Below are positions 43,976 through 56,135 of a DNA stretch of 64,000 nt, in pieces (within the stretch, counting starts at the first letter, position 1; the number at the start of each line of letters is the position of its first letter). The translations under genes and the position numbers were made by a program. The notes beneath the pieces are model-generated. The model made no database searches. It saw only the letters and a list, made by a program, of their open reading frames with translations, and was not told the DNA's origin. Source of the stretch: Sepioteuthis lessoniana (taxonomy: Eukaryota; Mollusca; Cephalopoda; Myopsida; Loliginidae); the NCBI GenBank assembly GCA_963585895.1, contig OY757917.1, positions 99,493,386 through 99,557,385 on the forward strand, given 5' to 3'.

Positions 43976-45045
43976 GAATTGGAATGTCGTATTAACAACT
44001 GTAGAAATTTTAATAAGCTTATTACCAAAAAATAAATACATAAAAATGAAAGAAAATAATCTACATATGCATAAATCTGTTCTCATTTTGTATCTATTTT
44101 TGCAGAAGTATAAAATTTTATACTCTTCTAAATAATAACTGTTTTCATCTGCATATTGTACATCTTATTGCTTTTAAAATAACCATGGGATTTCCACAGA
44201 TTCAGATACTACACTCTTATCCAATGCAGAAGTTATGGAAAGCTAAACACAGTACATATACACAACACACTGCTCCTTGGCAGAAGTGCTCACCCAAAGC
44301 AAACATAAACAAAGCAATCATTTTTTATGCTATTGATATAATTCAAAATTGATTGGGCAAACTGAAGAATAATGACTGAACAGAAATTTTATACATTGAT
44401 ATTCTTCATTCAATAACTATAATCAAATCTGAATTGTTTTTATGTTAGTGGATGAATGGTTTACAAAATAAGGATAAAGGTATTGTCATATATCTGTATA
44501 TATAGATAAAAAATACCATGAAAAGTTTTATCGATTATGATTTTCTTTTTGAATGACAACCAACTATCCAAATTGTGTGCTTATTGAACTTCATTTTTTT
44601 GTTATTGTTCAAAACTAAGGAAAAAGTTATAAAGTAAACTTCATATGAAGAGGACATTTTAAATTCTCATGTATCTCAAGATGAACTTAGTATCACTGTC
44701 TCATTTGTAGATATAGATTCAGTTTGAACTCTTTTCTTAAATGCATCTATTTATCAACCCTGTACAGATAAACTGTTATTTCATATTTTATGTATTTTTT
44801 TAAGTAAAGAAAAGATAAAATTAGACAATATATTATAAAGTCTGCTTATCTATCTATTGGAGTGGATCTTGTTTCACTTGGCTGGCATCTAAAATCTTTG
44901 CTGCTGCTGAAGAAATTGGTTTGAGTCCAAGATTTAACCAACCAAATAACTTCTGCTTCATTGTACAGATACACAGATGTTACACCTACATTTATCTTAA
45001 AAAAGTATATGAATCTGAGTCTATGGGTGCAGTTGTGGACACACT
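43976..45045. other. unique AT-rich sequence
   Basis: Nothing supported. Confidence 0.5.
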
Positions 45046-45113
45046 TGTGTTTACAGGTATAGATATCTATAATTTAGTGTGTGTTTACAGGTATAGATAT
45101 CTATAATTTAGTG
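45046..45113. repeat. perfect 34-bp tandem duplication
   Basis: Two identical adjacent units starting TGTGTTTACAGGTATAGATA, followed by a (GA)n run at about 45124-45149. Confidence 0.9.
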
Positions 45114-45161
45114 TGTGTATATAGAGAGAAAAAGAGAGAGAGAGAGAGATATTTATCAATA

Positions 45162-45325
45162 AGTTTATAGCCTGATGAAAAAAGGCACTTATTTTATTAA
45201 ACAAACATTTATTTTTCTATAATATCTTCCTAGTCAAAGTATTTAATACTTCTGTATTGATTATATAAACCAAGTATTATACAGTGAAAATGTAAAAATC
45301 AAAATTCAGTTGATAAATGAATCAG
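45162..45325 (+). repeat. interspersed repeat H, copy 3
   Basis: Best copy of repeat H: AACAAACATTTATTTTTCTA, ACAGTGAAAATGTAAAAATC and AAAATTCAGTTGATAAATGA. Confidence 0.55.
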
Positions 45326-45338
45326 GTTTCAGATTTAA

Positions 45339-45340
45339 TG

Positions 45341-45377
<37 letters not shown>
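45339..45377. repeat. (TC)n microsatellite
   Basis: About 38 bp of TC. Confidence 0.95.
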
Positions 45378-45379
<2 letters not shown>

Positions 45380-45390
45380 TCATGTGTTAG

Positions 45391-45517
45391 GATAGCATAG
45401 ACACAATAGTTGATTTGATGATCACATTGACAAGAAACTGACAGTCACCAAGTGTCATTCTCAATGCTATCCCAACTTAGATGAATATATGCTCAATCAC
45501 AGATATTGAGAACTCTT

Positions 45518-45520
<3 letters not shown>
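45391..45520 (+). repeat. interspersed repeat L, copy 2
   Basis: Collinear with 39594-39735 and likewise ends in (TA)n. Confidence 0.65.
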
Positions 45521-45549
<29 letters not shown>

Positions 45550-45860
45550 ATATATACTACACACACTTCTTGTTTTGCAACCATTTTAGATTCTATCTTG
45601 TGGTGAGTTTACAAAAGTTAATTGTATGTATATATACATATATATTTAAACATGTTTTATTACACACACACACACACACATATATATATGTTTATATTCA
45701 CACACACAGTTGATGCTCTTCTAGTGTAATCACATATGCATTTCCTTGTTTATATTTGGTATTAGTATATGGACAGTTTATTGATAACTATGCAAAAGTA
45801 TTTCTTTCTCTCTCTGATTATATGTATATATATACATATATATATGCACACACACACACA
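45515..45860. repeat. microsatellite cluster (TA)n, (CA)n
   Basis: TA runs at 45518-45555, CA runs near 45663-45680 and 45848-45860, and interrupted TA between. Confidence 0.85.
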
Positions 45861-46477
45861 TATCATATACATGATCACCAGAGGATCATTACTATTATAT
45901 AGATAGGGAGTATGCAGTCACTCTATATATCTGTTAAATTTAGTTTAATTTGGTTTATGCAACAAAACTAAGGCACCCATAAAATTTGAAATATATGAGT
46001 ACACCTCCAGATCTACTTGAAATCACTATTCCATAATAATAGGCACCTCAAAGTCTCTTTTCGTGTTTATATTGTTTCCACCATATGCCAAATATTTCAC
46101 TGAATAGAAATCTGAAATAAGGCCAGTGTATTAATTTGCTAACTATTCAGTATCCTCTGTAAAAAGAAATTTTTAAAAAATCTCAACTCATTTAAAGGAT
46201 ATATAATTAAGAACACACATAGTGATAAATATATCACTCACTGCTAATGTTCATCGTAATTGTAGATAATTAAAAAAAAAAACAGAGTGGAAGATTCAAT
46301 GAGGGTTTCACTCACAGAATGGAGAGTTGGTTGATATGGGGCACAACATTCACACCTTTTTACAGTAATTGAAAATTAGCCCTGCCCAATCGTTAACTTG
46401 TAGGTTTGTATTGAAGGTAATTTCAATGGAATGGACACCTTCCAGACTGTTAACAGGGCATCTTCTCATTTGTTATA
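45861..46477. other. AT-rich unique sequence
   Basis: Nothing supported. Confidence 0.5.
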
Positions 46478-46745
46478 AGCAATATATATTTACTAATCTT
46501 TTTGCACAAGCAGAATGTAACACAAGGTTAATTTTTAAGCAGAGTCCAACTGGTTTGAATGCAAAGTTTTTCTTCTCCAAGACTGGTTGCCATACCAAAG
46601 TTAAAAAGGCCAATCTGTTTTACAATTTTACCCATAGCTGGAGAGAAAATAGTTGGATTCATGTCTTTCCCAGGGGTATTAGTGCTATGTGAAAAGCAAA
46701 TAGCCTTGTCCAGGATTTGAACTTGGGGTTGCTGTGTTTACTGGT
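46478..46745 (-). mobile_element. tRNA-derived SINE, family P, copy 8
   Basis: The plus strand shows ATATTTACTAATCTTTTTGC (3' end), GCAGAATGTAACACAAGGTT, GACTGGTTGCCATACCAAAG, CCAGGGGTATTAGTGCTATG and CCAGGATTTGAACTTGGGGT (reversed B box). Confidence 0.85.
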
Positions 46746-47117
46746 TTAATAGACTAAAAGAAGAGAAGTGGTGTCTATTAAAGCAAAAATTTCGTTAGTA
46801 AACTAATAGTCATTTTTTAAAAATCTTTTTTAAAAAATATTTTAATGTAAAAAAAGCAACAAATTTTGCAATGTAACATAAAAAGTTATTATGATAAAGA
46901 ATATATATTCATTCTCCTTTTTGACATTCTTTTTTTTTTAATGATTCCTGACCATTTTTTTTTGTAGTTATCTGAAATCTTGTTTAAAATCTGTTAAAGA
47001 CACCCATCTTCTGATAAATAAGATTAATTTTTAAAAAATATTGGTTATTATAAAAGAAAAAATGAAAGTAATTTACAAAATTAATAGAAAGTTTACCATA
47101 CTTTTCCAATGTAATGA

Positions 47118-47485
47118 TTTTAACGGCTTGTCAACTCATCTAAGATTATTTTATGCCTAGAAGTAAGGGAATTGCATTCAAGTTTATATCTTTTATGGAG
47201 GTGCTTCTTAAGAGTTTTTGTACATGGTTCTATGGAATATGAATATTTTTTAAACAGATTTATTTAACTAATAGATGGGACCTTAAAAAATATTACCACT
47301 CTGGGTTAGAGAGGATCAGGGAATAATGGCAATGAAGGGGTACTCTACACTCCCAATATCTCCAAAACTGAAGCCTCACCATCAGTTTTGTGTCTTACCC
47401 AGAACCATCTTCCATTCTTAGTAGTGGTATTTCCCCTCTGGAAGAGATACAATCAGCATATTCTAAGTTCCAATAAAAGAACTAT
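47118..47485 (-). mobile_element. retroposon family D, copy 4, 12-bp target duplication
   Basis: CCAATGTAATGA flanks it perfectly (47106-47117 and 47486-47497). It carries the D tail (TTTTAACGGCTTGTCAACTC, GATTATTTTATGCCTAGAAG), a short body and a head (TAATAGATGGGACCTTAAAA, then TGGCAATGAAGGGGTACTCT). This fixes a short D form of 368 bp without a minisatellite array. Confidence 0.85.
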
Positions 47486-47497
47486 CCAATGTAATGA

Positions 47498-50400
47498 GAA
47501 ACTGGCATATGAACTATTGCATATGAATTATGCCTTCAATCAAAATCAAATCTGCAGTGGAACACCAAGCTGTTTTCATATATGAACGATCAGAAATTGA
47601 GTTAAAATGTGGACTTTTATTAACTTTAGTCTTGGTTTTTTTAATCTTTTGCGGCTTTTTTTCTGGTATGTTTTTTTTTTGTAAATTCTATAATGTAACA
47701 GGTGTGAAGTAATTGTGTTTTATTCATGTCATTGATAGTCTGTACTATCCTCTCAGAATAAGATGATACCTTCGAGTTCTAAACCATAGAGGCTGTACTT
47801 GTTTTACTAGAACTAGGCCCTGAAAATATTATGACCACAGTTTTATCCTGCTGATAAAGATTGTTTGAAGTAGGAATGAATCTATGATTGTTTAATGAAA
47901 TAAGGATATAAATTTTGAGATGAAACTCAAATAGAATATTATGGAATTAGATAACAACATAAATTAGATATAATAAAAAATAGACTTAAATTTTCTAGCA
48001 TATAACGTACATCTAAAATTTGGCATAGAATATTTAGGTAAAAATTAAAAACCTGACAATTTTCATGAACTTTTTAGTACTTCTCTAAATAGGGCTTCGA
48101 CCCAAAATTGTAGGTTAGGAGATACCATAGCTAATGAGGATTTTCCAAGGCATGGTTATTGCTAGTTGAAAACTCCTTAAGCAAAACGTGATTAACCATA
48201 TAAACACAGTTGAGTCTACACTTATAGTTAACCTGCTTTTGTTAGCTTGCTTGGGATTTAGAGAATAGCTCATAAACATTATTGTCAAAGCAGTAAACTC
48301 CTATATATTTATCATTTATGGAATTTTTATAACTGTTCATGTTGTTATAGCCCATGGATTTGATGGCTTAAAAGTTAGTGGTGCAGCCTAGCCTACTGTA
48401 GGCTTACATGCATCAACAGTTTCCAAATTTACCATAAAGCTTTACAGCAACATCCGGTAGTACAATTACTGTAGTAATATTCATAGAATTCCAGTATTTT
48501 CTGCATTTAATTCAGCACTATTAGATATTGTAGTAAATACAAAAAGCAATGTACCTCTTAGATGTTGACAACCTGAATGCAAGACATAAACAATATAGCA
48601 TCATAACTTCTTCTTCAAACAGGTGACTCTGTTGGCAAGCAGCAATAATACCACTCTTCATTTTTATTTTACATAAATGATGAAGTTCAGTCATGTAGGA
48701 TGTGGTGTAAGTAAGCCTTTCTTTGATGGTACCATTGTAAATTCTTAATATTCAAAGCATTCCCCTGTTAACTGAAAAGTTACAGAGCTTCTACCCTGAG
48801 CAGAAGCAATGGCCATCCAGCATCTATAGAATCAAGGTACAGTAATAACTTTATAAATTATATGTAAATTTTGGTTTTGTTATTCAAATAATGATTCATT
48901 GAAATTTATCTTTTTCCTTTTTTTTTCATTCTTTAATATTATTTTCATTTGTAACCATAATATCTAATTCATTCTTGGGTCATTATGTGACAAAGAGAGG
49001 GTGTCGAGAGGTTAGTCAAGTACTTGTTATTTGTAATCATAATTTAATCCTAATATATATTTCATTCTGGGGCCATTGTTGGATGAGTCAGTCAAAGAGG
49101 GGTGTATGGATGTTAGTCTAGTACTGGTTAAGAGCTACCCCAAAGGTTACCCAAATCCAGTCATTAAAGTATAAGACGTAGGTGATTTTTTAAAAGTCTA
49201 TTATACATTTATTATTTCTCTTAAGCTATTCTAATTTCAAGTATTTCCAAAACTTTAACTATTAAATCTATATTGGACATTGGATAAATATTGATTATGT
49301 ATGTAATATTATCTGATCTCCTCATAGTCTAATTATAATTGGAGTTGAGTTGAGAGTTGACTGCTTCATTTTTTTCTGAATTGTCATGAAATTTTTCATT
49401 GTACAATGACTTTTCAGTATCAAAATGCAAATATATAAGAGCTTCAACAAAGTTCAACATATTCAAAAATTAACAAATAGTGCATAAAAACATGTTTTGT
49501 TTCAATGACTAAATTTCATTTGATTGTTTACTTATTAAGTTTTTACTTGCTACAGGAACAAAAGAATTTGTTTCTTTGACCTGTAAGACTTTATTATATT
49601 CATTCTTAATCAAAATGAAATGCTGAGATGATTTTTTGTTAGAAGTCCGGAAAAAATTTAAAAAAATAAAAGCAAAGGTTATGGCCATTCACAAAATATG
49701 CCCAAAAAGAAATTAAACTTTTTAAAAGACAAATTTATAGCTTTACCTATGACTTAATAGATTTAACTTTTTCAAAATAGTCCCTGATGCATGCTAGAAA
49801 TGGTGTGTCAAGAATGTAAGAGACTATTTCAATTTTGAACTTGAAGTCATTACTTTTCCTCAGAATGCCTTCATAGAATGAAAGCTGCCTTAGTAGTTAG
49901 AACATGGGGCTTCCAGGATGCACGCATTGAAATCTAACCATACTGCTAATCCTTATCTTCAATTTAATGATACATTACCATCTTTATTTACTTACACTTA
50001 TAAAATGAACAATATTGTTATTTCTTTTTAATTTCTTAAATGAAGTTTTATTGTTTGTTATTTCTCTTTTATTTCATTCATCTTAATTTCATTTGCTTTT
50101 AATTGTAACTTTCTGTCATTCTATGGTCATCAGTAAACAATAAGAACTGAGATAGGAATAAACCTACTGATAACTGTAAAATGACAGTTTGAGAGTTGCA
50201 AAAAAAGTGACTAAAATTAAGATAAAAGAAACATAAAATAATGAATAATAAATGATTCATGTAAAAAATTTGAAAAAAGATATTACAGTTTGATATAATA
50301 AGCCTTGTAAATAAATTTAGACTTTTCTTTTCTGCTAAACAATTTTCCATTATAGAAATTACTGCTGTGATATTTTAATGCTTTCATCCCTTTTTAAAAA

Positions 50401-50861
50401 CCTTTTCTGGCCTTTTTAATACAGGAAATAACCTGTCTTTTAATCTAACTAAGTCTTCTTAAAAACTATTTTTACATTATTTTCCCAAGTATTTCATTAA
50501 TTTCCTCTGGGAAATAATTTAACATTATATTTCAAAATTATATATCTCTATAAGAAAATAAGAACAGTCTTTAACACATTCTCTCTGTGTCTTAAAAGAA
50601 AAAAAAGTTTACTGAAAATTGGTTTGAACAGTCAATTTTTAAAGACTAATTATAGTTTTAAAACTAAAATATTGTTGGCTGAATCTTTTTAAGATTCAGG
50701 TAACTTTTTATTCTTTCCATAAAATCCATTTATCTTTAGAAGCAAGAAAGATTCCTTGGATGTCTCTCTTTTCAAAAAAGTAGTTATCATCCTCTGGTAA
50801 TCTTAAAAGATACAACTCCCTTGAAAGATAGAAAATACTGTACCTCTGTCTTCTAATGATT
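47498..50861. other. 3.3 kb of mostly unique sequence
   Basis: The longest stretch without a recognised element. A faint tRNA-like start (GCCTTAGTAGTTAGAACATG, about 49890) has no convincing SINE body. No frame with a known domain. Confidence 0.45.
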
Positions 50862-51078
50862 TGGGTTCTTTGTTTAATGACATATCAACCTTCATGGCTT
50901 ATTTAATGCCAAAGACACCCTTGCAGAAAAACAACATTTATATTATTTAACCTTTAGTTGGGATGATAAGGGGGTTCTTACCTTTCCTAACAGTATTAGT
51001 CTGTAAGTCAATGTGATAGGGGAGTTTAAATTTGCTTAATACAGCATGTTTGTCAATACACCACAGGGAATCTCCTTT
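50862..51078 (-). mobile_element. tRNA-headed SINE family F, copy 3
   Basis: The plus strand runs GGGTTCTTTGTTTAATGACA, TATCAACCTTCATGGCTTAT, TTAATGCCAAAGACACCC, CTTACCTTTCCTAACAGTAT, then the decayed reversed tRNA-like head ending CACCACAGGGAATCTCC. Confidence 0.7.
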
Positions 51079-51101
51079 TGTCTTCCAAGGATTATTGTTA
51101 T

Positions 51102-51520
51102 GGCTTGGTTTGTTCTATGGCACATCAACCTCTATAGGTTATTTAATGCCAAATCCATTTTTATACATATAAACAGTTCTATTTCAAACAATTCAGTTTA
51201 GTATGAATATGTTTTTTGTTTATACATAATTAAATACAAAACACTTCAATTTCAAACAATTCAGTTTAGCATAAGTACACAGTTTAGTTCTATTTGACCC
51301 ATAGATAGGACCCTATCAGCTGCTACTACTCCTGGCCAGAGTGAACTTGGGTGTGTTAGTAATGAAGGGGTACTTCACATTCTCTAAAGCTCCAGCATAC
51401 TTGAAATCTCACCATCAGATTGTTTAGTGTCATATCCAGGACACTAGTCAGGAGGGGGGGGGCATACCATTCTGTAGAGAAGCAGTCAGTGTATTCTACA
51501 GCCCCAGGCAACTGGGCAAT
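51102..51520 (-). mobile_element. minisatellite retroposon B3 with 11-bp target duplication
   Basis: ATTATTGTTAT at 51091-51101 and 51521-51531 flanks it; the next three bases agree apart from one mismatch. The plus strand has the tail (GGCACATCAACCTCTATAGG, TTATTTAATGCCAAATCC), only about two ~56-bp units, and the full head (TAGATAGGACCCTATCAGCT..GCCCCAGGCAACTGGGCA). Confidence 0.85.
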
Positions 51521-51679
51521 ATTATTGTTATAGCCTCATAACTTGTAATGCCTTTGACATACCATGACAAGTAATTCCTTTTCATGGTTTCTCTCAGAGT
51601 AATAAGAATTATTTGGTAGTGTATATCTCATCCCCAAGCCACATCTATCAAGTTTTACTGGGTTATATGGTACCAGTAA

Positions 51680-51962
51680 GCAAGTGCTTGTGGCATAACA
51701 GTTATCATCAAAGGAAATGGACTCAGCAATCTAAGTTCAAATCCTGGATGAAGCTTTTTGTGTTTTATTTTGTGCTTATGCTTTTGGGAATGGTATGAAT
51801 CCATTTCTTCTCTTTTCAGCAATGGGTAAATAGTAGAGTAAACTGGGCTCTTTACCCTTGGTTTGGCAACCAGTCAAGGAGAAGGAAAACTAAATTCAAA
51901 CCACTAACCTTTGTTGGATCTTGCCCATTGCAGAGGGGTTAGGTAAATGCATTGATACCACC
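51680..51962 (+). mobile_element. tRNA-derived SINE, family P, copy 9
   Basis: Head AGTGCTTGTGGCATAACAGT and B box TAAGTTCAAATCCTGGATGA. Body TTTTGGGAATGGTATGAATC, AATAGTAGAGTAAACTGGGC, GCAACCAGTCAAGGAGAAGG. It ends near GTTAGGTAAATGCATTG. Confidence 0.85.
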
Positions 51963-52169
51963 AATATTGAGAAGCAATCACTGTACTGACTTATTCCTAA
52001 TTATAACAAATCTAAATCAATTAGGAATCTATACTTTGACACTTTTATTTAACATTCACTTTGCAGAAACAATAAACAATACTTAATTAATCATCAAAAG
52101 TTGTTCCCATACATGAACAGACTTTTTTGTTGTTTTGTTTTATTACCATAATAATTCAGCCAATTTATT

Positions 52170-52687
52170 ATCTACTCTGTAAGCTGAAGCTGTAGAATAT
52201 GCCAATTGCACCTCTCTAAGTAACCCCTCCCCCACCAATAAAATATGTTCTGGATATGACATTAAACTGCATCTAATAGTGAGGCTCCAGTACTGGAGCT
52301 TTGGGAACTGTGACCTACCCCTTCATTGCCACTACTCCTAGGTTTATGCTGAACTGGAGTAATACTACCTATTAAGATCCTATCTATGGGTTAAATAGAA
52401 CTATTCAATTATTTACTAAGGATTATTATCATTGGTCATTTGAAACCATACAGATGGGTGCAAATTATTTATATTACATAAGAATACTTGATAAATAGAA
52501 TTACTAATGTTAAATAGCAATATTTGAAACCATTTAATTGTGTGCAAGCAAATGAGCTCTAGCAACGTGTTTAGAAATAAAGTTACCTACAAACTATCTG
52601 CTAAAAAACCATACATATAAAAAGAGGATTTGGCATAAAATAACCCACAAGGGTTGATATGCCATAAAATACCAACTAACCAAAAAA
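52170..52687 (+). mobile_element. minisatellite retroposon family C, copy 3, opposite orientation
   Basis: Transcription orientation is plus. Head at about 52180-52400 (AAGCTGAAGCTGTAGAATAT, GAGGCTCCAGTACTGGAGCT, GATCCTATCTATGGGTTAAA), then ~48-bp units in reverse form (GAAACCATTTAATTGTGTGC). The tail reads TTTGGCATAAAATAACCCAC AAGGGTTGATATGCCATAAA and ends CAACTAACCAAA. It shows the full shared-tail hairpin on the plus strand. Confidence 0.8.
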
Positions 52688-53469
52688 TCTATTCTACATC
52701 ATACTTTATGAGAGGTTATCTTTTTATCTTGAAATATGACTTCTCAAAATTATAGACAACATCTTTTGAGAGTTATAAATTTTTATAGAATAACAGGATG
52801 TAGTGTTTCTGTGCCAATAGATGAACAACAATTTCTTTCTCTACATCCTACTTTGAAAAAGTGACAAATTATCATTACAAGCAGAAAACACTCCCTATAT
52901 GCAGGACATTAAGTTCCATAAACTGTTAATTTCTGTCTTTCTCTTTATTACAGCAATAAACAATAATAATGAATTATGTAATGGTGAAAACTTATAAGTT
53001 AATAGATGTTTTAAAGAGGTTAATTCTGAGGGCACTTTGGTGACCATCGCTTTTACAACAAACATAAACACAAGTTGTTTTTTTTTGTTTTCGTTATGAT
53101 TTAATTGTCTAGAGATTTGTGAAGAAGTTATATCTTGAGTTCTGGCTTGGAAACTTTCAGCTTGATTTCTACTTTATATGATTAAACAAAAATAGAAAAA
53201 CTCAGTTTAGCAAACATAATGGACAAAGTAAGAGTCCAGTTCAGCATTATACTTATAATATGAAATAAATTAGTTGCTAAAAATTTTTAACTTTCTGAAA
53301 TTTCAAAAATCAGTATACTAAAAAATAGTCTGCGGTAATCATAGCTGTTGTTGATGAACAAGACAGTAAGATTACACAATAATTTATTCAAATTACTGTT
53401 CTCATCTTGATTGTTTTAGTTATATTTCATTTATATATTCTGGTTTTCTTCAGATGTGGTATATTTAAA
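52688..53469. other. AT-rich unique sequence
   Basis: Nothing supported. Confidence 0.5.
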
Positions 53470-54150
53470 ATAAAATCATTTTATAATTATTTTACTCATT
53501 GAAAGTTTTTCCCATCAGTGTTAGTTGATGGACTTTCACTGAAGTTTGAGTGATAGCAAGTCTCCTCAAGTCCCCAGGACTCTTCTCAGTATTCTGGCCA
53601 TTCTTACTAATGTAGTAGTTTGGATGGTCTCCACTCGTCCTCTTATTTCCAATTCTTCTAGATTGGTATAATAATCACTTTCATGTTCCATAGTTTTTTC
53701 AATTCCCTAGGAAGATCCAGGTACTTATCCTTCTTTTCACTTTCTTACAGTTTTATTCTGCTGGGACAGCAAAGTCCCCAATTTTGCAAGTTCTTTTTTT
53801 TTTTGTTGATTATTATAAGGTCTGGTTTTCTGGCCGAGATTAGGTGATCCGTTTGTATGTCTTTGTCCCATAGGAGTTTATGAGTCTCATTCTCCAGGAC
53901 AGATGCTGGGTTGTGCATATACCACTTGTTTGTATGGTTAAATTTAAATTTCTTGCATAACTCCCAGTAGATCACCTTGCCCATCCAGTCATGTCTAGTC
54001 TTATAATCCTTCTGTGCTAATTTGCTGCATTCACTTATTATGTGATTGATAGTTTCGTCTCACCACATAACCTACATTTGCTATTTTGTTGCATCTTATC
54101 TATTCTTGCTTTGATATGATTGCTTCTTGTGCTGCTATTAGTATTTGGTT

Positions 54151-54945
54151 TGGTTTTATGGTATATCAACCTTTGTAGGTTATTTAATGCCAAATCCATT
54201 TTTATGTAAATAATCAGTTCTATTTAAAACAATTCAGTTTAGCATGAGTACACAGTTTGTCCAAAACATTTCTATTTCAAACTATTCAGTTTATTCAAGC
54301 AGTTATATATAACAATTCAGTTTAGTGTAAGTACAGTTTCAATGTCAAAAACAGTTCAATTTCAAATAATTCAGTTTAGTATAAGCATGCAGTTTAAATC
54401 TAAGTACAGTTTAATTGTGAAAAACATTTCTATTTCAAGCTATTCAGTTTAGTCAAGCAGTTTGAATTCAGTTAATTCAATTTTGTATAAGTACTGATTT
54501 TTTTTACACACAGTTAAATGTCAAAACAGTTCTATGTAAAACAATTCAGTTTAGTGTAAATACAGTTTCAATGTCAAAAAACAGTTTCATTTCAAATAAT
54601 TCAGTTTTGCATGAGCACGCAGTTTAAATGTAAGTATGGTTTACTTGTCAAAAACATTTCCATTTCAAGCTATTCAGTTTAATCAAACAATTCAGTTTAG
54701 CATAAGTATGTCATTAGTTCTATTTAACTCATAAATAGGGCCCTATCAGGTGCTACCACGCCGGGCCAGAGTGGACCTTAGAGCAATGGCAATGAAGGAG
54801 TGCTCCATATTCCCCAAGGCCCCAGCATTACTGGGACCTTGCCTTCAGACTGTTTAGTATCATATACAGGACACTCATTGGGGAGGTCTTACCCCTCTGC
54901 AGAGGTGCAGTCAATGGATTCTACAGCCCCAGCCGACTGGGCAAT
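54151..54945 (-). mobile_element. minisatellite retroposon B4
   Basis: The plus strand starts TTTGGTTTGGTTTTATGGTA, then the tail module and about seven ~56-bp units (CAATTCAGTTTAGTATAAGC). The head follows (GGCCCTATCAGGTGCTACCA, CCCCAGCCGACTGGGCA). It is nearly the same length and unit order as B1. Inserted in the RLE LINE just 5' of the zinc knuckle. Confidence 0.8.
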
Positions 54946-55170
54946 ACACAGAGTTAAATGTCAAACAGTTTTATTTCAGATAATTCAGTTCAGCATAAGG
55001 ACACAGTTTAAATGTCAAAACAGTTCTATTTTGAGCAATTCAGTTTAGCATAAGTATGCAGTTTCAATGACAAAACAGTTCTATTTTAAACAATTCAGTT
55101 TAGCATAAATACGCAGTTTAAATGCAAAAATCAGTATCATGAAGGAAGCATGGTTTAGTTCTATTTAAGT
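54946..55170 (-). repeat. extra B-type minisatellite units without head
   Basis: Three to four further ~56-bp units (AATTCAGTTCAGCATAAGGA, CAATTCAGTTTAGCATAAGT) abut the head end of B4 and stop at TTCTATTTAAG. This is either a second truncated B element or an array spilled over by rearrangement. Confidence 0.6.
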
Positions 55171-56135
55171 GTGACGGCAAATTCTTTAAAATCCCAAAAC
55201 AGGACTTTATTTTTTTGCAGTTGTGAAGACGGGGCAGGTTGGCACTTGATCCCTTGTAGAATAAGTCCTCGTTCAGAGTTTTTCTCTCAGGCATATAAGA
55301 ACTGGCATATTATGTGAGGAATCAATTTAGGGCTAGACTGACCGCCGCTGGCAAGGGGTTCCAAATTTCACACTATACACACACCCACCAAGGCCACTAG
55401 ACTTCCTCCCCTAGACAATGGAAGATATGGACCTATAAGTTTAGTCGTAATAATATTATATTATAGTAGTCGGCAACTCCGGTTTCCCGTGTGATATTTT
55501 AAAGGAATTAATAGGACAATTCTAAGCAAGATAACATAAGGTGAATAGAAGCTGAAAAGAAAGCATGAGGTAACAAATTCGTAGAAGACACGGCAAAGAA
55601 CAACTTCGACCATGTGGTAACATTAAAATACATGAATCCTTTACTATACAAAGAGATACACTTTCAAAGTGTCAAATATATAATAAATTGAACAGTCCAT
55701 GAACATAAATGTCTTTCTTCTTTTCTGTTCTTTTGTTTTCCTTCACATTGAGAGAGAGAGAGAGTATACAAAATTTGGTATAAGGAGAAACAGTCCCAAA
55801 GTTACTTATCTTATTTTTCGACAGGGTTCCACTGGAGAATCTTTCTTCTTTTACGGGCTAATAGACTTTAGGCTATTTTTAACACTGGCTTGAAGAAAAT
55901 GGCTTCTTCGTGTCTCACAGATATTTTTTCGTCTTCTTCACCCGGAGTACTTGGCTTTTGGTTCTGTCTCCTATGAACCTTGCCCAACGACTAACTTTTT
56001 TCTTTTCTATTTCCACTGACGGGAGGGAGTCCCCACTTCCGTTTTAGGGTCCCAGCCAATCGTTTGGCTTCTACCTTCCTCCCCCCCTGGTCAGGCGATT
56101 TTGTTAGGGCTACTAGATGTCATCCAAGTCAGGTT
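55171..56135. mobile_element. unclassified insertion, possible solo LTR fossil
   Basis: Sequence unlike the LINE on either side, GC-richer, starting TGTGACGGCAAATTC. In minus orientation it would contain an AATAAA signal close to a GCCGTCACA end, as LTRs do. No coding region and no matching second repeat. Family and exact ends are uncertain. Confidence 0.35.

Noticed and set aside
54190-55130. CRISPR array or satellite array
   Set aside because: The ~56-bp repeats are degenerate, contiguous without spacers, and lie within defined retroposon ends.
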